Of a stretch of 64,000 nucleotides of DNA, positions 43,501 to 52,571 are shown piece by piece. The translations under genes were made by a program, and so were the position numbers. The notes beneath the pieces were generated by a model. It searched no databases, was not told where the DNA came from, and saw only the letters and a program-made list of their open reading frames with translations. Position 1 is the first letter of the stretch, and each line of letters starts with the position of its first letter. Source of the stretch: Tubiluchus corallicola (lineage: Eukaryota; Priapulida; Priapulimorpha; Priapulimorphida; Tubiluchidae); the NCBI GenBank assembly GCA_030141605.1, contig JAQGDQ010000013.1:632447-696446 (forward strand), written 5' to 3'.

Positions 43501-46500
43501 GAAACAGGGTTGTACTGAAGCTTTACTGTATTGCTGTTGCTGCAGAACCAACTTTACCAAAATCATTTTTCATTCACTGTTTTGTTTTTAAGCTTTCATT
43601 ATTTTTTTATTCTCTTCTTTTCACAACACAGTTTTTTTGGAAAATTGAAAAGGCACTGTCTTGAGTTTGCACCTTTCTAAGAGAAGATGCCTCGGTATTT
43701 TTCCTGAGGGTCTCATGTTTAGTGTTTAAAAGACATTCTTATAGAAGTTTGTTTTTTTATCACAGTGCTTGGTTATTTAACAATGAATTTGATTTCTATC
43801 GTAGAATTTTGTCTCAGTTCAACTATGATACGGAGAAAGAAATCCGATACTTGGAGTTGCTTAAGCTCAGGTTTGGAGAAGCTCAGTTGCACTATTGTGA
43901 GATAATGCTCAAAGATGTGGCTGATTCGAAGAGGATAAACACCTTAATTAAAACCAGCGACTTAAAATCAGCTGAAAAAGAGGTGCGTTTATTCACTTTT
44001 CTGTCACGTAGTTTATAGCGACAGTAAGAAAACTCTATCTTTGCACAGTCGAACCTTGTTATAAATACCCCCCGTCCGTTCTAACGCCAACTTTTGCCCT
44101 GTCCCGATTTCCATAATATATTAAATATAGGGCATACTGTCAACCTCGCCTACCGCCATCCGCCAACATAAAAGTCTCTTTTACATGATACATTTACCCT
44201 ATTATGACACCAGCTAAGATAAAATACAATGAATTTTTGCTGACAAACTCTATTCTGTTGCAAAAATGATGACCTCTGAGCAGAAAAACAACACTTATAA
44301 AACAATGACCTCTGACCAGAAAAACAATTATAGTGTTTAAGATTTAGGTCTTGTTGCAAGTGATTGTATGAAAGTGAAGAGGTTTTGAGCAAGGAACACG
44401 CATTTTAAAAGTGCAAGAGTTGCATAGCTTGAGTACTGAACCGATGTGAATTTAACGGCTGTAAATACTCAAGGTCAAGTTATATACGGCTATTTCTAGT
44501 CTTGTCCAGTAATGTAAAGTTGGGAGTGTGGGTGGGTCGCGTGGCTGCATATTTCTCTTATCAGCAGTTGGCTTATAGGCTCCATGTCGTGTTAGGTAAA
44601 AGTTTTGCTATGTACCACCGTAAAACTATACCTGCATTGTTAATGTAGCAAAAATATACAATATATAACACGTGTTCTTGCGGGTACAATAACATTATAC
44701 TACTTATCACATATTAAAATTAACTAGGAAACAAAATAGAGATTTCACAGCAGAATGGCTTTGATATTTAATGAACCTCGTCTCACCGCCAACCCCCTTG
44801 TAGCTCCATATTTAGTGGTGTCGGAAACGTGGCTTTATAACGAGGTTTCATTGTACCATGTTAATCGCTAAGCAGTTTTACTTATGGACTGAAAATGAAA
44901 GGAGTGATGATTGTGAGCAGAAATCATCCTTAAAACACAAGAAAACACTCTTCAACAAACAAAGTTCAGCTTTTAAAAATTCATCTCGAAATTTTATATG
45001 GCTTAAATGCTGTCTTACTACATTCAAGGCTACCATTAGCAGTAATGCTGTGTAAAACTTGTAAATTTAAGCATCTGCCATGGCCGGTAGGTGCAGCCAT
45101 ATTAACTGCGCTAACTAAGCGAACGAATAAATTACTGATTTATTGTCAGTTAGATTGGTAATGTGTTTTTTGGCGAATTAGCATTGCAGACTGAGTTGGC
45201 AATGCAGTGTCAATTTACCAGGTGGTATAATTTTTTAAATTATTATTCATTTTTCTTTCTAGTTACATTAGTCTGTCAAACAGATAAGCGTAATGCTGAG
45301 TTATATAACTTTGTATTGAAAGTTCTTTGGGATGCACTTTAAAATAAAATTTTCATTTCTTCTCCTTTAACTGTGTGCCTCCAAACTAACACCATCCATA
45401 AGTCGGCATGCTGCGTTATGGTGCTTCAAAGTAGAATGCATTAAAAATCTGGTCAAATGTCAATTTCTTGCTTTTTCATAAAACAAATGCTAAACCTGTT
45501 GGACTTTTATATTCTGGCATTAAATTATCAAGAAAATGTTCAAAAAATACTGAAAATCTAATTTTAAGATCCCATACCCTCTTTTCTGACTAGGGCTAAG
45601 AAACTAGTACTGCAATTGTAAAAAACTCGTATTTTCAAACTCCAATATCAGCTTGTGGAAGCAGTCATTTTGCTTTTGCTTTTTTCTGCTGCCAAACCCA
45701 GATCTTGAACCATCTACTGGATACTGGAAACATAATGTCAATGTGTTCTTGCAAAACCCATAGCAACCCACGTTTGTGCGGTTGCTAACTGTTTTGTAGA
45801 GACTTAACAAAAAACAATGGCTGACTTTAACAGTGATTTTCTCAAGGTTATGTTTTTCAACTGATTAGCCTGCACCTCAACTTCAACGAAGATTATCTCA
45901 GCTTTGAAATAACGTAGAGCAGTAAGCGTAGTATCAAAACAATCCTCATGAAATAGAGATTCAGGATATGTGAATAACTAGAAAAACTTATTTGTCAACT
46001 TAAGGGCGATTTTGCAAGCAAACAAATAATCACAGAATGAATAGAAAAACTTTGCTGTGGTTTTACTGCAAAATCTGTAGTTTAGTTTTGATGGGCATGA
46101 GAATTTTTCGTTACAGCATGAAGTGGTTTTTCATAATCTATCAAGACGATGTCAATTGTAGAATGTAACTCTTTTTCTTGTAGGAGATTCCAATCAATGC
46201 CATGATATTATCAGCACAATTCTGGCCAACGTTTCGCGAAGACAAACTGGAATTGCCGGAATCCATCAGTTCGGCTTTGAAAATTTACACCAAAAACTTC
46301 GAGGCGTTAAAAGGAAATAGGTAAAAATTTTATTCGCCTCAGTTTTATTTTTTGCAGTTTTTGTTACTTTCTGTTTCTATTATTGCTTTCTGTTAGAGCA
46401 ATAATAGCTTTGTTGGAGCAGCTTTCACAGCCGAGTGTTTAAGGGATCATATTGGTAGTGGGTTCAAACTTTTTTATAGTTGTTAATAATAATAATAATA

Positions 46501-46567
46501 ATAATAGTAGTAGTGGTGGTGATGGTGGTGGTGGTGGTGGCAGTGGCAGTAGCAGCAGTAGCGTAGT

Positions 46568-46604
<37 letters not shown>

Positions 46605-49600
46605 ATAATAATAATACTTTTGGTATGAATACTTTCTTAAATCAGCTGGCAACTAACTGGGTGTACTAATCCCAGGACTAGGGTTCAAATCTCGACTAGT
46701 CAACAATTTTTAAGTGTTTCTATTTTCTAACTCAGTACCTGCAATGTGTAATAATAGGTAAAATAAACTGCAATGGTTTATAAAAAATATGACTGTGATT
46801 GCCAAAATTTGGTCTGTCATGTTGGGCTGGTAGCTTAGGTGGTAAAGCGTGCGAGTACTAATCTCAGGTCCCAAGTTTGAATCCCAACTAGTCCACAACT
46901 TTTCAATGTCTCCTTTCTCCAACTTATCATCCTCAATGGATAATAATTCGTAAAATAAACTGCAATGGTTGATAAAAATTCTGGCAATCACAGTAATAAT
47001 TAATTAACGACGTTAGTTGCCAGCTAATTTGGAACAGTTGATTCTTCTTCTTCCCAGCTTATCCCTATGCGGGTTCGCCGCTGTGAATGAGTCTTCTCCA
47101 CGCATTCCTGTTGTTGACCATCTCTTCATTTATGTTCTTCTCTCTAAGGTCTCCATTAATACATTCAATCCATCTCCGCTTGGGTCTTCCTCTTCTTCTA
47201 TTTCCCAGCACTTCCATTTCCATGACCTCCCTTCCCACGTTATCTTCCCCGACTCTTCTTTTCAGGTGTCCATACCATCGCAATTTTGCGAGGCTTCCAC
47301 TACTTTTACTGTTCCTCTGATATTATTATTTCTAATTTTATCTCTTCTTGTTATTCCCACCATCCATCTCAACATCCTCATCTTCACCACACCCATTTTC
47401 TTCTCTTCAGTCTTCTTTAGAGAAGCTGCTTCCAGCCCATAGATTAGAGCGGGTCTGACCACTTCTTTGTGGGCTTTACCTTTAAGTCTCACCGACTCAT
47501 TCATAGAAAGTTTTTGGCGCAGTTTTTACAGGCGGATGCCATTCCTGACCCTAACTCTCCCTATTTATCCGGGCTTGGGACCGGCACTGAGTTGGGCTGG
47601 CTTGACCCCCCCCCTCCCAGTGGCTAGGCTAATTTGGAACAGTTGATAATTATTTGTTTCATTCAAACATTGGCTGGGCACTAAGACTAGAACTGTTCTG
47701 TTTAGTCTAGTATAATATTAGAATCTTAAATTTAATCTGCATGAATGTAACAAAATGAATGTTTCTTTAACCAGTTTTTAATTACTGATTATTGTTTGAA
47801 TAACAAGGTTACATTTCATTTCAGGACATTATCATGGAAACCTCACCTGGGATTAGTTAACCTTGAGCTTGAATTAAAGGACAGGAAGATCAATGTTAAC
47901 TGCACACCTGTGCATGCAACAATAATCATGCACTTTGAGACAAAAAGTAAGCATTAAAGCAAAACCGGACCAAATCTTAAACTGCAGGTCAAAACAATCT
48001 ACTCTTTAAAATATTGAAATGAAACACCGTTTTTTAAAGAATGACTTTCGTGAAAGAATTATTACCACACAAACACAATTTCTCGTTCGCGCCACTAGTT
48101 AGCCACATTTCGCCATTTGCTAGTTAGACGTGCACTAGCGCCTGCATTTCGAAAGCGCGTTATACAAAAAACAGGTGCTGTACCTCTCAGTTCAGATGTG
48201 TTGGTTTGTGATGAACTGCACACGTTCGACAGATCATGTGAGCACAGCAGTGAATTTGAAATTTGGATTTTTATGTTAAAACTTGCCTAGTACAACACTG
48301 AATATCTTACAGTAGCACTGTACTTCAATTTTGGTTTTCGCAAACATGTGCAACACGCTCATGGAATATTTTTACTGTTGAAAATTATGTTATTTGTGAT
48401 GTCATCAATAGTTAGGCTCGCGTTTGTGTTACTTTTTTCAGTTTTGGAGGAACCCTACCATTTATCGAAATGTGTCTTATTGGATTTGAAACATTGAACA
48501 TCAAGTGGTACAGTACTGGCACTGCTCTGATTTTGATTTGCTTGAATTGCTGTACTTTAAGAGACAATCTATGCAGTGCGAAATTTGTAGACTTCTAATA
48601 CAATATTATTATTCATTAAAGAAAAACGATGATTTTTCATATACTAGCCCATTTTCAAGTCTGATAAGAAGTATACATTTTAACACAATTAATACTAGAA
48701 AAGCACTTCTGATAATTAAATAATAGATTAAAAACTTAATTAATGGCGGGCAAGCCAACTATTGATGACATCACAAACTAACATAATTTTCAACAGCAAA
48801 AATATTCCCACGTGCGTGTTAAAAATTGAAGTACAGTGCTACTGTAAGATTTTCAGTGTGTTTTACTAAAGGCAAGTGTTAAGATGAAAATTCAAATTTC
48901 AAATTTACCACAGTGCTTATGCATGACCTGTCATACGTGTGCAGTATGTCACAAACTAACTCATCTGAAGTGAGAGGCACAGCAACTGTTTTTTCTGCAA
49001 TGTATTTCTGAAATGCAGGCGCTAGTGCCCGTTTAACCAGTGAATGATGAAATGCATGTATCAGCAAAGAACAGGTGATTTCTGTATTTTTTGCATTTTT
49101 AGCCAAATGGACAGTTGAAGAACTGAGTGCCGTCATGCACATACCCGTGTCCATCTTGAGACGTAAAATTGCTTTCTGGCAAAGCCAAGGTTTACTGAAA
49201 GAGGAAACAACGGACACGTTTTACCTGGTCGAAGAAGGCAAAGAAGCCAGACATGATGTAGCGATGATAGACATGGAAGAAGAAGAGGAATCAGCTATGG
49301 CTTCGTCACATGATCAAAGAGAAGAGGAACTACAGGTAAGTTTGCTAAAATCTAGTAAAAAAGGTAATTTTAACATTATTTAACTTTCACAACAACTTTT
49401 TTATAGTTTTTTTTACAGTTTGTCAGAGATGTCACCCAGGGCCAGCTGTACCACTATGCAAACTAAGCAGCTGTCTAGGGTGCCAAATTTTGGGGGGGGA
49501 GGGGTTGCAAAATTCTGGAAGTGATTCTTTCATTTTTTAGTTAAGCATAATTAATAATACAGTGACTGATGGAGTTACCAAGTTCTTGTCCGCAGTTTAT

Positions 49601-50704
49601 ATCATATGCATAGGACAGCAGACAAAGTAACGACTTTTTCCGTTAATAAAAAATCTCTTTCATTAGCGTTTATCTAATCATGGCAGATGAACTTATAAGA
49701 ATCGAAGCCTTTGGGAATGTAGTACAGGAAACTAAAGTAAACAAAACCTGACAGCTTTGAACAACAGCAATATTTTAAATGAAGTATTTGCAATCAGACC
49801 AAAGTTGTATGGTTGTGAAGGTGATGATACTTAGATGAGTGTGAAAAAGAGGAGTCAGACTCAGTCAGTGTTTCAAACATTTTCTGATGAAAACGCTGAG
49901 GGAAAATATGTACACGAAGACTGCGCAGCAGAAATTTTAGAAATTTTGATTGTTTCTGATGACCTGCGACGTACAATGAGGTCAATTTCTAATGTAGCAG
50001 TAGATAGGTAATTAACTACTGTTAATTACCACACTAAAGTACATGTATATACAGGCCCAACAGACAAGTACCATTATACTTTAATGTATGCAACAAAAAT
50101 TCAGCTTTGTACGTGGGTGTATTGGGTCTCTATAGTCGGGATTGACCGTTGAAGAAGGGGCACTAAAAATAGTTTTGCTTAGGGCGCCAAACTACCTACT
50201 GCCGGCCCTAATGTCACGCCAAGTAGCTTAACCCTCGCTCTGTAACTGTAATGGCGTTAGAAAAATCATCATTATTTTTGCCATCAAATTAATTGAGTCT
50301 CATCCATCAGCCTGCTCTCACTAAGCTGAGGTAAAGTCTAGCGTAAGTAATAATTACATTCAGAATTATTTAATGAGAGCTGATTGGCTGTCATTCATAT
50401 TATCAACATACATTATCATGATTGCTGCAGTAAGACTTCTCTGCTGATTGAGCAGTGATTAATATTACTTCCCTGTGACTGCTGCTTTTAGGTATTCTGG
50501 TCGTACATCGTCGGCATGCTGACAAACCTAGAAAGTCTGGCTCTAGACAAGATTCACACTATGTTGAAGATGTTTGCCATGCAAGGACCTGCTACGAGTG
50601 AGTGTAGCGTGCAGGAACTCAAACATTTTTTAGACAGAAAAGTGAAGGAGCAACAGTTGACGTTTAGCGGTGGCATGTATAGACTACCTAAAACTGGTAG
50701 CTAG
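30211..50704 (+). CDS. ANAPC2: ANAPC2, anaphase-promoting complex subunit 2 (cullin-like), complete
   Basis: Sixteen exons: 30211-30282, 31311-31511, 32439-32549, 33112-33271, 34804-34915, 36156-36288, 37193-37373, 39038-39157, 40040-40157, 41458-41591, 42145-42313, 43805-43982, 46184-46320, 47825-47946, 49103-49335 and 50492-50704. Phases agree throughout and give 797 residues (human 822). Seen: the cysteine-rich CSGC and CQC segment (exon 5), the cullin-repeat boundary LLHPGVNTSD (exons 8-9), PVRRYLRTRDDTIR, the cullin-homology core NIYGSKELFVNEYRTLLADR and LKLRFGEAQLHYCEIMLKD, SWKPHLGLVNLELEL, an acidic linker, and the C-terminal winged helix ending FSGGMYRLPK. Family knowledge: APC2 pairs with the RING subunit APC11 to form the catalytic core of the APC/C ubiquitin ligase. 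AATAAA lies at 50792. The exon-9 acceptor lies in a 78-bp minisatellite. Confidence 0.97.
30396..30481. repeat. (TG)n microsatellite
   Basis: About 85 bp of almost perfect TG dinucleotides with one TA interruption, in ANAPC2 intron 1. Confidence 0.97.
30520..31083 (+). pseudogene. LINE reverse-transcriptase C-terminal remnant
   Basis: Frame 1 carries LPLYKAVLVRPVLEYACL (30660-30720). After a frameshift, YDTLKNALERTQ follows, and then SSLRSDKFFSRPLHDLHGHN and VVGPWNSH to 31083. These are the 'LYxxlVRPxLEYaxxvWxP' and 'FfxxRxxxxWNxLP' blocks at the end of CR1/Jockey-like LINE ORF2. It lies in ANAPC2 intron 1 and is inactive. Confidence 0.75.
31571..31752 (+). other. Orphan open block in ANAPC2 intron 2
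   Basis: After a GTTTTAAG acceptor-like sequence a frame stays open to TAA (31750-31752), reading NDLRHTKSLLNDSTALLQNA and later IESNVKELKYVPEAK. An ATTAAA follows. It does not fit ANAPC2: the exons on either side join in phase without it, and the spliced length already matches the human protein. A retrocopied terminal exon or a nested gene is possible. Not recognised. Confidence 0.3.
31900..32331 (-). mobile_element. Tigger/pogo-like MITE relative, rearranged
   Basis: The right end ATTAAGCGGGGTGCCTTACTG|TA is the inverse of the left end of the element at 42332. Internal words (GGTTGCTATAGCAACAG, TAGATACTTAGTCTGG) match it in inverse orientation. Part near 32070 is in the opposite sense, so the copy is rearranged. 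It lies in ANAPC2 intron 2. Confidence 0.6.
33516..34070. mobile_element. hAT-type MITE with perfect 8-bp target duplication
   Basis: CAGTGGCTGCTCG at the left is matched in inverse by CATGAGCCGCCACT at the right. It is flanked by perfect CTTTGCAA octamers (33508-33515 and 34071-34078). A related, shorter element is at 58206-58598. It lies in ANAPC2 intron 4. No transposase. Confidence 0.88.
34315..34386 (+). repeat. Perfect 36-bp tandem duplication
   Basis: ATGCAAAGATTACGGTTGAC plus ACGGGTTCTACTTTGC occurs twice without a mismatch in ANAPC2 intron 4, so the duplication is very recent. Confidence 0.97.
35400..35495. mobile_element. Partial Tigger/pogo-like MITE end
   Basis: Contains GCATTTTGCTGGAACACRTN and GCGTCGTTAAGC..ACTTGCTGTA, matching 43000-43050. 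It is a terminal fragment in ANAPC2 intron 5. Confidence 0.6.
36382..36976. mobile_element. hAT-type element containing a 42-bp minisatellite
   Basis: CAGGGCTGC at the left and CCAGCCCTG at the right are terminal inverted repeats. The flanking octamers ATTATAAT and ATGATATT match at six of eight positions. GGCCTCAAG near the left and GAGGCCCCC near the right extend the inverse symmetry. It lies in ANAPC2 intron 6. Confidence 0.65.
36670..36932 (+). repeat. 42-bp GC-rich minisatellite, about six copies
   Basis: The unit GAGTTAGAGGGTGGCTCCAT plus CTGAGGGGGTGCTGGC is repeated with a few substitutions. It stays open on the minus strand as a 14-residue proline-rich period (EPPSNSPAPPQM). It sits inside the hAT-type element at 36382-36976. 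Confidence 0.95.
37398..37513 (+). repeat. GGT/GAT trinucleotide microsatellite directly after ANAPC2 exon 7
   Basis: A GGTGGT-rich start passes into about 20 GAT triplets. It begins about 25 bp after the exon-7 donor (37374). Read-through of the donor would add a glycine-rich then poly-Asp tail before a stop. Confidence 0.95.
38269..38693 (+). repeat. 85-bp tandem repeat, five copies
   Basis: The unit starts CTAATGTTGGCTTTATGTTG and includes AATAAACTGATTTGAAGAAT and TCAACATTCGTGC. Copies start at about 38269, 38354, 38439, 38524 and 38609, with low divergence. Each unit contains AATAAA in the sense of ANAPC2, inside intron 7. Confidence 0.95.
39390..40103 (+). repeat. Minisatellite spanning the ANAPC2 exon-9 splice acceptor
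   Basis: The unit is 78 bp: about 26 bp of intron end (TTCTATTGTTATTTGTTACAG) plus the first 52 bp of exon 9 (GTGAACACTTCAGACATTCT and on). Full units with acceptors have exon starts at 39728, 39806, 39884, 39962 and 40040, spaced exactly 78 bp. A related start is at 39538, and shorter units lacking the GTGAACACTTCAGAC part lie further left. The frame is open through all five units into exon 9. Confidence 0.95.
40500..41115 (+). repeat. Dispersed repeat, forward arm of an inverted pair
   Basis: Matches 45410-46020 in inverse orientation over its whole length. Shared words include GAAATTGACATTTGA, TGCATTCTACTTTGAAGCA and TTCACATATCCTGAATCT. It lies in ANAPC2 intron 9. No ORF. Confidence 0.8.
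41825..42050. repeat. Dispersed repeat pair member (partner at 23330-23600)
   Basis: Nearly identical to the copy upstream of the C19orf25-like gene, with an internal deletion. It ends about 95 bp before ANAPC2 exon 11. Confidence 0.85.
42332..43048 (+). mobile_element. Tigger/pogo-like MITE with TA target duplication
   Basis: The left end CAGTAAGTCCTCGATTAATG and right end TTAAGCAAGTACTTGCTG are imperfect inverted repeats flanked by TA. CAGT-type ends and the TA duplication fit the pogo branch of Tc1/mariner. No transposase. It starts 18 bp after the ANAPC2 exon-11 donor. Confidence 0.75.
44046..44853. mobile_element. Tigger/pogo-like MITE, second family
   Basis: CAGTCGAACCTTGTTATAAA at the left is matched in inverse by TTTATAACGAGGTTTCATTG at the right. 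About 800 bp, no coding capacity, in ANAPC2 intron 12. A related end (GTGAAACCTCTTTTTACTGC, then AATAACGAGG) lies near 40331-40410. Confidence 0.7.
45410..46020 (-). repeat. Dispersed repeat, reverse arm of an inverted pair
   Basis: Inverse copy of 40500-41115, in ANAPC2 intron 12. The two arms bracket exons 10, 11 and 12. Confidence 0.8.
46485..46618 (+). repeat. Compound AAT/GGT/AGC microsatellite
   Basis: (AAT)n, then (GGT)n, then (AGC)n, then (AAT)n, in ANAPC2 intron 13. It is probably the tail of, or a target for, the neighbouring SINE-like copies. Confidence 0.95.
46655..47005 (+). repeat. Two tandem tRNA-derived SINE-like copies
   Basis: The better copy starts near 46830 with TGGTAGCTTAGGTGGTAAAG (A box) and GTTTGAATCCC (B box), followed by an intact-looking anticodon-arm region. 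The upstream copy keeps GTTCAAATCTCGACTAGTC. Both share a tail containing GGTAAAATAAACTGCAATGG or a close variant. Transcription by RNA polymerase III is plausible by promoter type only. Confidence 0.65.
47035..47625 (-). pseudogene. LINE ORF2 3' fragment (RTE/BovB-like tail)
   Basis: The minus strand reads KGKAHKEVVRPALIYGLEA and MRMLRWMVGITRRDKIRN. After a frameshift near 47280 it reads MRWYGHLKRR and GNRRRGRPKRRWIECINGDL. These are the terminal reverse-transcriptase and post-RT blocks common in RTE-type and related LINEs. It is 5'-truncated and frameshifted, in ANAPC2 intron 13, antisense to the gene. Confidence 0.85.
47955..48450 (-). repeat. Dispersed repeat, inverted copy in ANAPC2 intron 14
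   Basis: Inverse of 17760-18262 and of the neighbouring 48610-49075. It starts 9 bp after the exon-14 donor. Confidence 0.7.
48610..49075 (+). repeat. Dispersed repeat, forward copy in ANAPC2 intron 14
   Basis: Shares CCCATTTTCAAGTCTGATAA, GAAGTGAGAGGCACAGCA and GGCGCTAGTGCCCGTTTAA with the family. It stops 27 bp before ANAPC2 exon 15. With the inverse copy to its left it fills nearly the whole intron. Confidence 0.75.
49437..50210. mobile_element. hAT-type MITE with near-perfect 8-bp target duplication
   Basis: CAGGGCCAGC at the left and GCCGGCCCTA at the right are inverted ends. ATGTCACC (49429-49436) and ATGTCACG (50211-50218) flank it. A further TAGGGTGCCAAA and GGGCGCCAAACTA pair extends the symmetry. 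It lies in ANAPC2 intron 15. Confidence 0.82.
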
Positions 50705-52571
50705 CAAATGCAATTTATCTATGAAATGTATTTTATCAAAGGTACCATTCATCTCCGTACCCTATAATATATACATGTACATATTTTGTGAAATAAATGT
50801 TTTTTTGTACACAAACTACAAAATTATTCTGTTTCTTAAAATTTTTTTGCAAATATCATTGGTGGTAGTTAGATTAGTTCCTAACTTTCATTCCAAGATT
50901 GAAGCACCTTCAGTATGACTTTACGTGAAGCAATAGACAATGCACCCTCTACCTTGGATTCTCTAGTTTTGTGTCTGGAAGGAGCTGGAAAAATTGATCA
51001 ATCATTAATTCATAGTCACTCAACCAAGTACAGACTTGTATTAACTTTGCTAAACTTTGGCATTTGTCTTTGAGTAAAATGCTTGCTTTGAGACTGCATC
51101 TATGCAAAAACGGCAATCTTAAAAAGCAAAAAGTAAATATTTGAAATCCTATCGAGTGATAGTTTTATTTCACAAATACAGGATAGAGCCTGGATTTTTG
51201 TGGCATGGCAAAACTAGCGTTGTTTAAAAGAATGTCCACGACAAAACATACAAATTTGTTAAATTTATCATCTATTTTGACTTGTACTGGTTGTTATGAC
51301 TGCTATTGGGCTTTGATAAAGGTTATGGTAACTCCTAGAGTACTTTCAACTTGGCCCTAGAGGCTTTAAGGAAAATATTGGTTAGGCACTGAATCAGCTT
51401 GGCACTGGTCCAGGAAATCTTATGTAAATCAATGCAAATTCTTATCAAATTCACATGCGTGTAAAATTTGATAAGCGATGGGCTAAAATTGCTCACGGTC
51501 ATTTTTTCTTGTCAACTTTCGCAGGACTTTGGTGATATTTGCTAGTATTTGTTTTTTGCACAAGTTACTTGTGTTGGTATAACAATGTGTGGTTATTTTA
51601 GCTTAGGGCACCACATTTTAGGCGTCCAGTTTTTAAAAAAATTAATCTCCTCGGAAAATGTGTGACCATTCATATTCATGTAAAACAAACATTGTATAAC
51701 ACACCACAGGCAGTTACTGAGATCAGTTGCTATATAAGTGCCACATAACGAACAAGTACAAAGCATTACACAACAAACAGTTGCCCAGCCAGCTTGTATA
51801 TAAGCGCAGAACATATATTTTCGTAATTAACAACGACCATGTAGAAGCTAGGTTAATAGTATTACTAATACACTACAAGTAATTGTGTAACCTATTCAGT
51901 ATATAATCAATCATAAATTCACAATACAGATGGTGGGACAAATCTATCAGTCTAGGGAGCATCGTGAAACCTTGATACGCCCGTTTGTAGTCCATGTAAT
52001 GACTTTTTTTCCAATAAATCACCTTCATTAAGCACCTCTGGAAATCAGCACAATGCCCAAAAAAACACGTTTCAGGGCTCATTATTTAACCCGGTTGGAC
52101 AGCAGCGTTGTTCAGTTGTACCCTAAGGGCAGTCAGTCCGTAACCTATCACTAACGCTTTCTAAGCCATCGTCATTTGTCTCATTATAAATGAGATGTGT
52201 ATTTACTACTTTGACTGTTTGAAACATGAATCAATGTACAATGCAGGTTCAGTAAACTGACGTACATTTTCTATTGTATCTGATACTTCTAGCAGTCACA
52301 TGTAGACGGTAGCGTTCATCTTTCGCAAACAGGTGTGCTATAGTAACTTCATTGACAGTAATTAGCTCTATCAGATCATCAGTAGTTTGTGCAAAACTTG
52401 CATAAGGTGGCAACCATTTAACGAGGAAAAAACTTGGACTTACAGTAAAAGCCAATTTAATGTGTATAAATCAGCAGGAATAGTAGCAGTGAAGAAGATC
52501 TCGTGTACATACTGTAATAAAGATTTATATTTTTGTACTGATCTAATTTTTATTGAAATGTGAGATGTAAA
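50705..52571. other. Region between ANAPC2 and the coiled-coil gene
   Basis: The first 100 bp hold the ANAPC2 3' untranslated region with AATAAA at 50792. I see no gene in the remainder. A 5' untranslated exon of the downstream gene could be here but is not identifiable. Confidence 0.5.

Noticed and set aside
47017-47442. 141-codon serine/leucine-rich plus-strand ORF
   Set aside because: Antisense of the LINE ORF2 fragment on the minus strand.
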